Below are positions 61,981 to 64,000 of a stretch of 64,000 nt of DNA, piece by piece (position 1 is the stretch's first letter; every line of letters starts with the position of its first letter). The DNA comes from Quercus robur (taxonomy: Eukaryota; Streptophyta; Magnoliopsida; Fagales; Fagaceae), in NCBI RefSeq assembly GCF_932294415.1, contig NC_065544.1, positions 13,863,351 through 13,927,350 on the forward strand, given 5' to 3'. Below the pieces are notes generated by a model. The model ran no database searches. It was not told where the DNA came from and worked only from the letters and a program-made list of their open reading frames with translations. Both the position numbers and the translations under genes were made by a program.

Positions 61981-62838
61981 TAAAATTATCTTTGATAAGT
62001 TTTCTACTATGATTAACACTATTTTCCTTTCAAAGTAAATAATCAAAGAGTCTTTGAGAGAATAATATTACATTTTGTTGTGAGGTTTAGTTTTAACAGT
62101 ATTCGTGGCTGCAAAAATGTCGGCTTTGTAGTTGCAATAAGTTGGAAGATTGTTGATTCAAGAACGGAGTTAGTACTTGGAATTAGGAGGCAGTTCAGTT
62201 GTTGGTTGAGTGCAACGACTTTTACCTTCAGCTCTATTGCTTAACCATAGAAGTTTTTTTTTTTTTTGTTTTTTCTTTGTTGCATGCGTCTACAGCTGGA
62301 TAAGGACAAAATTATTTTGTTCAAATTAAACTTTTTAGAGGGCCATGTTATTTGTATTGGGTAAAATAGGTTGATTGAGCTTAATATTTTTTGGGCTTTA
62401 TTATTGGTAATTTTTGTTGTTAGGCTAATTTTTTTGAACATGTATATTTTGTTTTATATTTTAGCTCTATAAATTTTTTAATGGAATTTAAAAGGAGGAA
62501 ATATTAGAGTTATAAATTTTTTTACAAATTACTAGTATGTAAAGTGGTTATTGGTGAGTAAAAAGATGATGTAAATGGTAGATCCAAATACGAACAACAA
62601 GAATTTGTTACTTTAACTGTTTGTAAAAATGTTGTATAAAAGTTTGTGGTTATAGCATTACTCTTAAAAGAATCAATGATATTATTAATGAAAAGAGACT
62701 AACTTTATAGAATAAAATTGTTAAAATTAGTAATTATGTAAAAAAAAATAAAAAAAATAAAGGAGGGGTGGGGGAGAGATTTGTCCCTAAGTCTTTGTTT
62801 GCTAGCTGATCTTTATAATCACTACTAACCAATTGGCA

Positions 62839-63301
62839 TTGTACAAACACGATTTGGAGCCCAAGCCCAAAGTGTAAATGGATATTGGCTCAGTGGACCC
62901 AGTACAATAAATTTGTTAAGAGTGGGTCAAAGAACTAGGCTCCAATGAATTGGATAACGATTAGAATGGATTTAAGAGACAATCAAACAAAAGCAGGAAG
63001 AATTTGTCCAAGTAAATTCGCCCTCGGCACAATCCAAGAAGGTCAGTTCTTATATAACTTAATTGAACAAGTTACAAGTACAATTTTGATTGCTATAGTG
63101 TTTTCTCTCTCAATTTTTCTTCCCCTTTTCTCTCAAGGTTCTCTCTCTAATTTATATCATCTTCCCTTCTCATGCTTCCCCTACACATGGATAGTAGATT
63201 GCTCAAGTTGATCATTGTCCCATCCACCCCCTCCTGAAATCTTTGGGAGTAGTTGTAAGGCTGAAAAAACACTGTTCAGAGATCATGAAAGCTCGAAAAT
63301 G
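62839..63301. other. Non-coding sequence after block E
   Basis: The 88-codon ORF at 62945-63211 has no recognisable domain. TTCGCCCTCGGCACAATCC and the CTCTCTC-rich leader-like tract suggest a retroelement fragment. Confidence 0.4.
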
Positions 63302-64000
63302 TGTTGAAAACACAAGAGCTTGTTTAGACCCCTAATTTTAATTACGGCTTGGTAGATTTTACACTAACTTAATACTAAGTGCGGAATAGTGTAAACACAA
63401 GCATACAAGCAAGATAGCTACTCTACTTCATAATTAAAGCAACATAGCAGTAAAATGAAATAAACAAGAGTAGGGAAGAGAGATGCAAATACATATAATA
63501 CGCCGATGTATTATCGAAAAGGAAACCGAAGAACTCGGTGAAAAACCTCTCTGCCGCCCTCCAAGCGGTAATCGATCCACTAGACAATCAGTTGGGATAT
63601 ATGGATTAGCAAGAGACCCTCCAAACCTAATTTACCTGATGTACCTAAACCCTCCTAGCAACACCAAAAACACTCACTACACTCTGAAAATGTGTGGATT
63701 GTGTTTTGGTACAAATCTCTTCTCAAGGTATGATAATGGGAAAGGGAATGAGAAAATGCTACAATTAATTCTCACTAAGGATGAGTAGCTCTCTCTCAAA
63801 AAGATGGGTGTGTGTGTTGTAGAAAACCTATCTAGGGTTTTTCTCTCTAAATAGCCTCACTTATATTTGTGGGTAATAAGGGTATATATAGTATGGGTGA
63901 AGGGTAAGGAATTCACACATAAAAATCCTCCAGGCAGAATGTTTCGCGACTGTCTCGCGGGAAGGCCTTACCCACGAGACACTCGCAAAAACGACAGCCT
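63302..64000 (-). mobile_element. LTR entering at the right window edge
   Basis: From about TTAGACCCCTAATTTTAATT the sequence matches the LTR at 27700-28507 in the same orientation: AGATGCAAATACATATAAT, TATTATCGAAAAGGAAACCG, AATCGATCCACTAG. It then reaches a CpG-rich GTTTCGCGACTGTCTCGCGG tract like the U3 tract of the 13.7 kb element. It runs off the window, so its far end and any interior are unseen. Confidence 0.65.

Larger units (their letters stand above)
54947..62838 (+). repeat. Segmental duplication block E (copy of D)
   Basis: Direct match to 29326-36674, beginning CTTCATTTTGACCGATTT immediately beside the end of inverted block C and ending CTAACCAATTGGCA. Confidence 0.9.
58501..62838. 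other. Non-coding remainder of block E
   Basis: Matches 32872-36674. It has CA/TA microsatellites (58925, 59220, 59462, 60170), the foldback element and the 61770-61980 replacement. No gene is supported. Confidence 0.65.

Noticed and set aside
62945-63211. 88-codon ORF near the right edge
   Set aside because: No domain and no start context; probably a retroelement leader fragment.
1-64000. tRNA, rRNA or snoRNA genes
   Set aside because: TGGTATCAGAGC-type matches are retroelement primer-binding sites. No cloverleaf-forming sequence with A and B boxes was found apart from a SINE-like B box near 3650.

Overview
This is a stretch of AT-rich plant nuclear DNA, most likely from a woody eudicot. 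A Fagaceae-type genome is my low-confidence guess. The evidence is secreted two-domain DUF26/Gnk2 proteins with plant promoters, single-exon genes in long non-coding DNA, and many nested LTR retrotransposons, MITEs and microsatellites. No rRNA, tRNA, CRISPR or bacterial-type operon was seen.

The only intact host genes are three nearly identical cysteine-rich repeat secretory protein (CRRSP38-like) genes: 674-1402 (+), 38535-39263 (+) and 53959-54687 (-). Three more family members are broken: 21911-22170, 29641-30357 and 55261-55988. Five of the six copies keep an inverted TTGAC/GTCAA promoter motif, and the sixth keeps half of it.

The layout is built from segmental duplications. Block A (1-7944, resuming at 21649-21720) has a partial direct copy B (37861-41515) and an inverted copy C (54945 back to 42074). 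Block D (29326-36674) has a direct copy E (54947-62838). The order is A, TE cluster, D, spacer, B, LTR remnant, inverted C, E. Because copies exist, most later insertions have an empty site elsewhere in the window. Their ends and target-site duplications (TSDs) can therefore be read directly.

Region by region: 1-7944 holds CRRSP gene 1 and a solo LTR (4834-5846). 7945-21648 is a 13.7 kb gag-only LTR element that also carries a plant transposon-protein-like ORF, with a second gag-only LTR element (10874-16450) nested in its gag in the opposite orientation. 21649-29325 holds a CRRSP stub cut by a Copia-like relic, a 2.4 kb solo LTR, a hAT-type MITE and an old LTR. 29326-36674 is block D with a CRRSP pseudogene and old LTR pieces. 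37861-41515 is block B with CRRSP gene 2. 42074-54945 is block C with CRRSP gene 3 and three insertions (43230-44129, 44930-49368, 50951-51892). 54947-62838 is block E with a CRRSP pseudogene and a foldback element. The right end starts another LTR.

Functionally, the window is a small secreted-defence-protein cluster being expanded by duplication and filled with transposons. I saw no convincing new multi-gene system. The strongest oddities are the gag plus transposon-protein ORF inside one LTR pair, the 81/82-bp satellite-like array inside a non-autonomous LTR element, and the set of readable empty sites.
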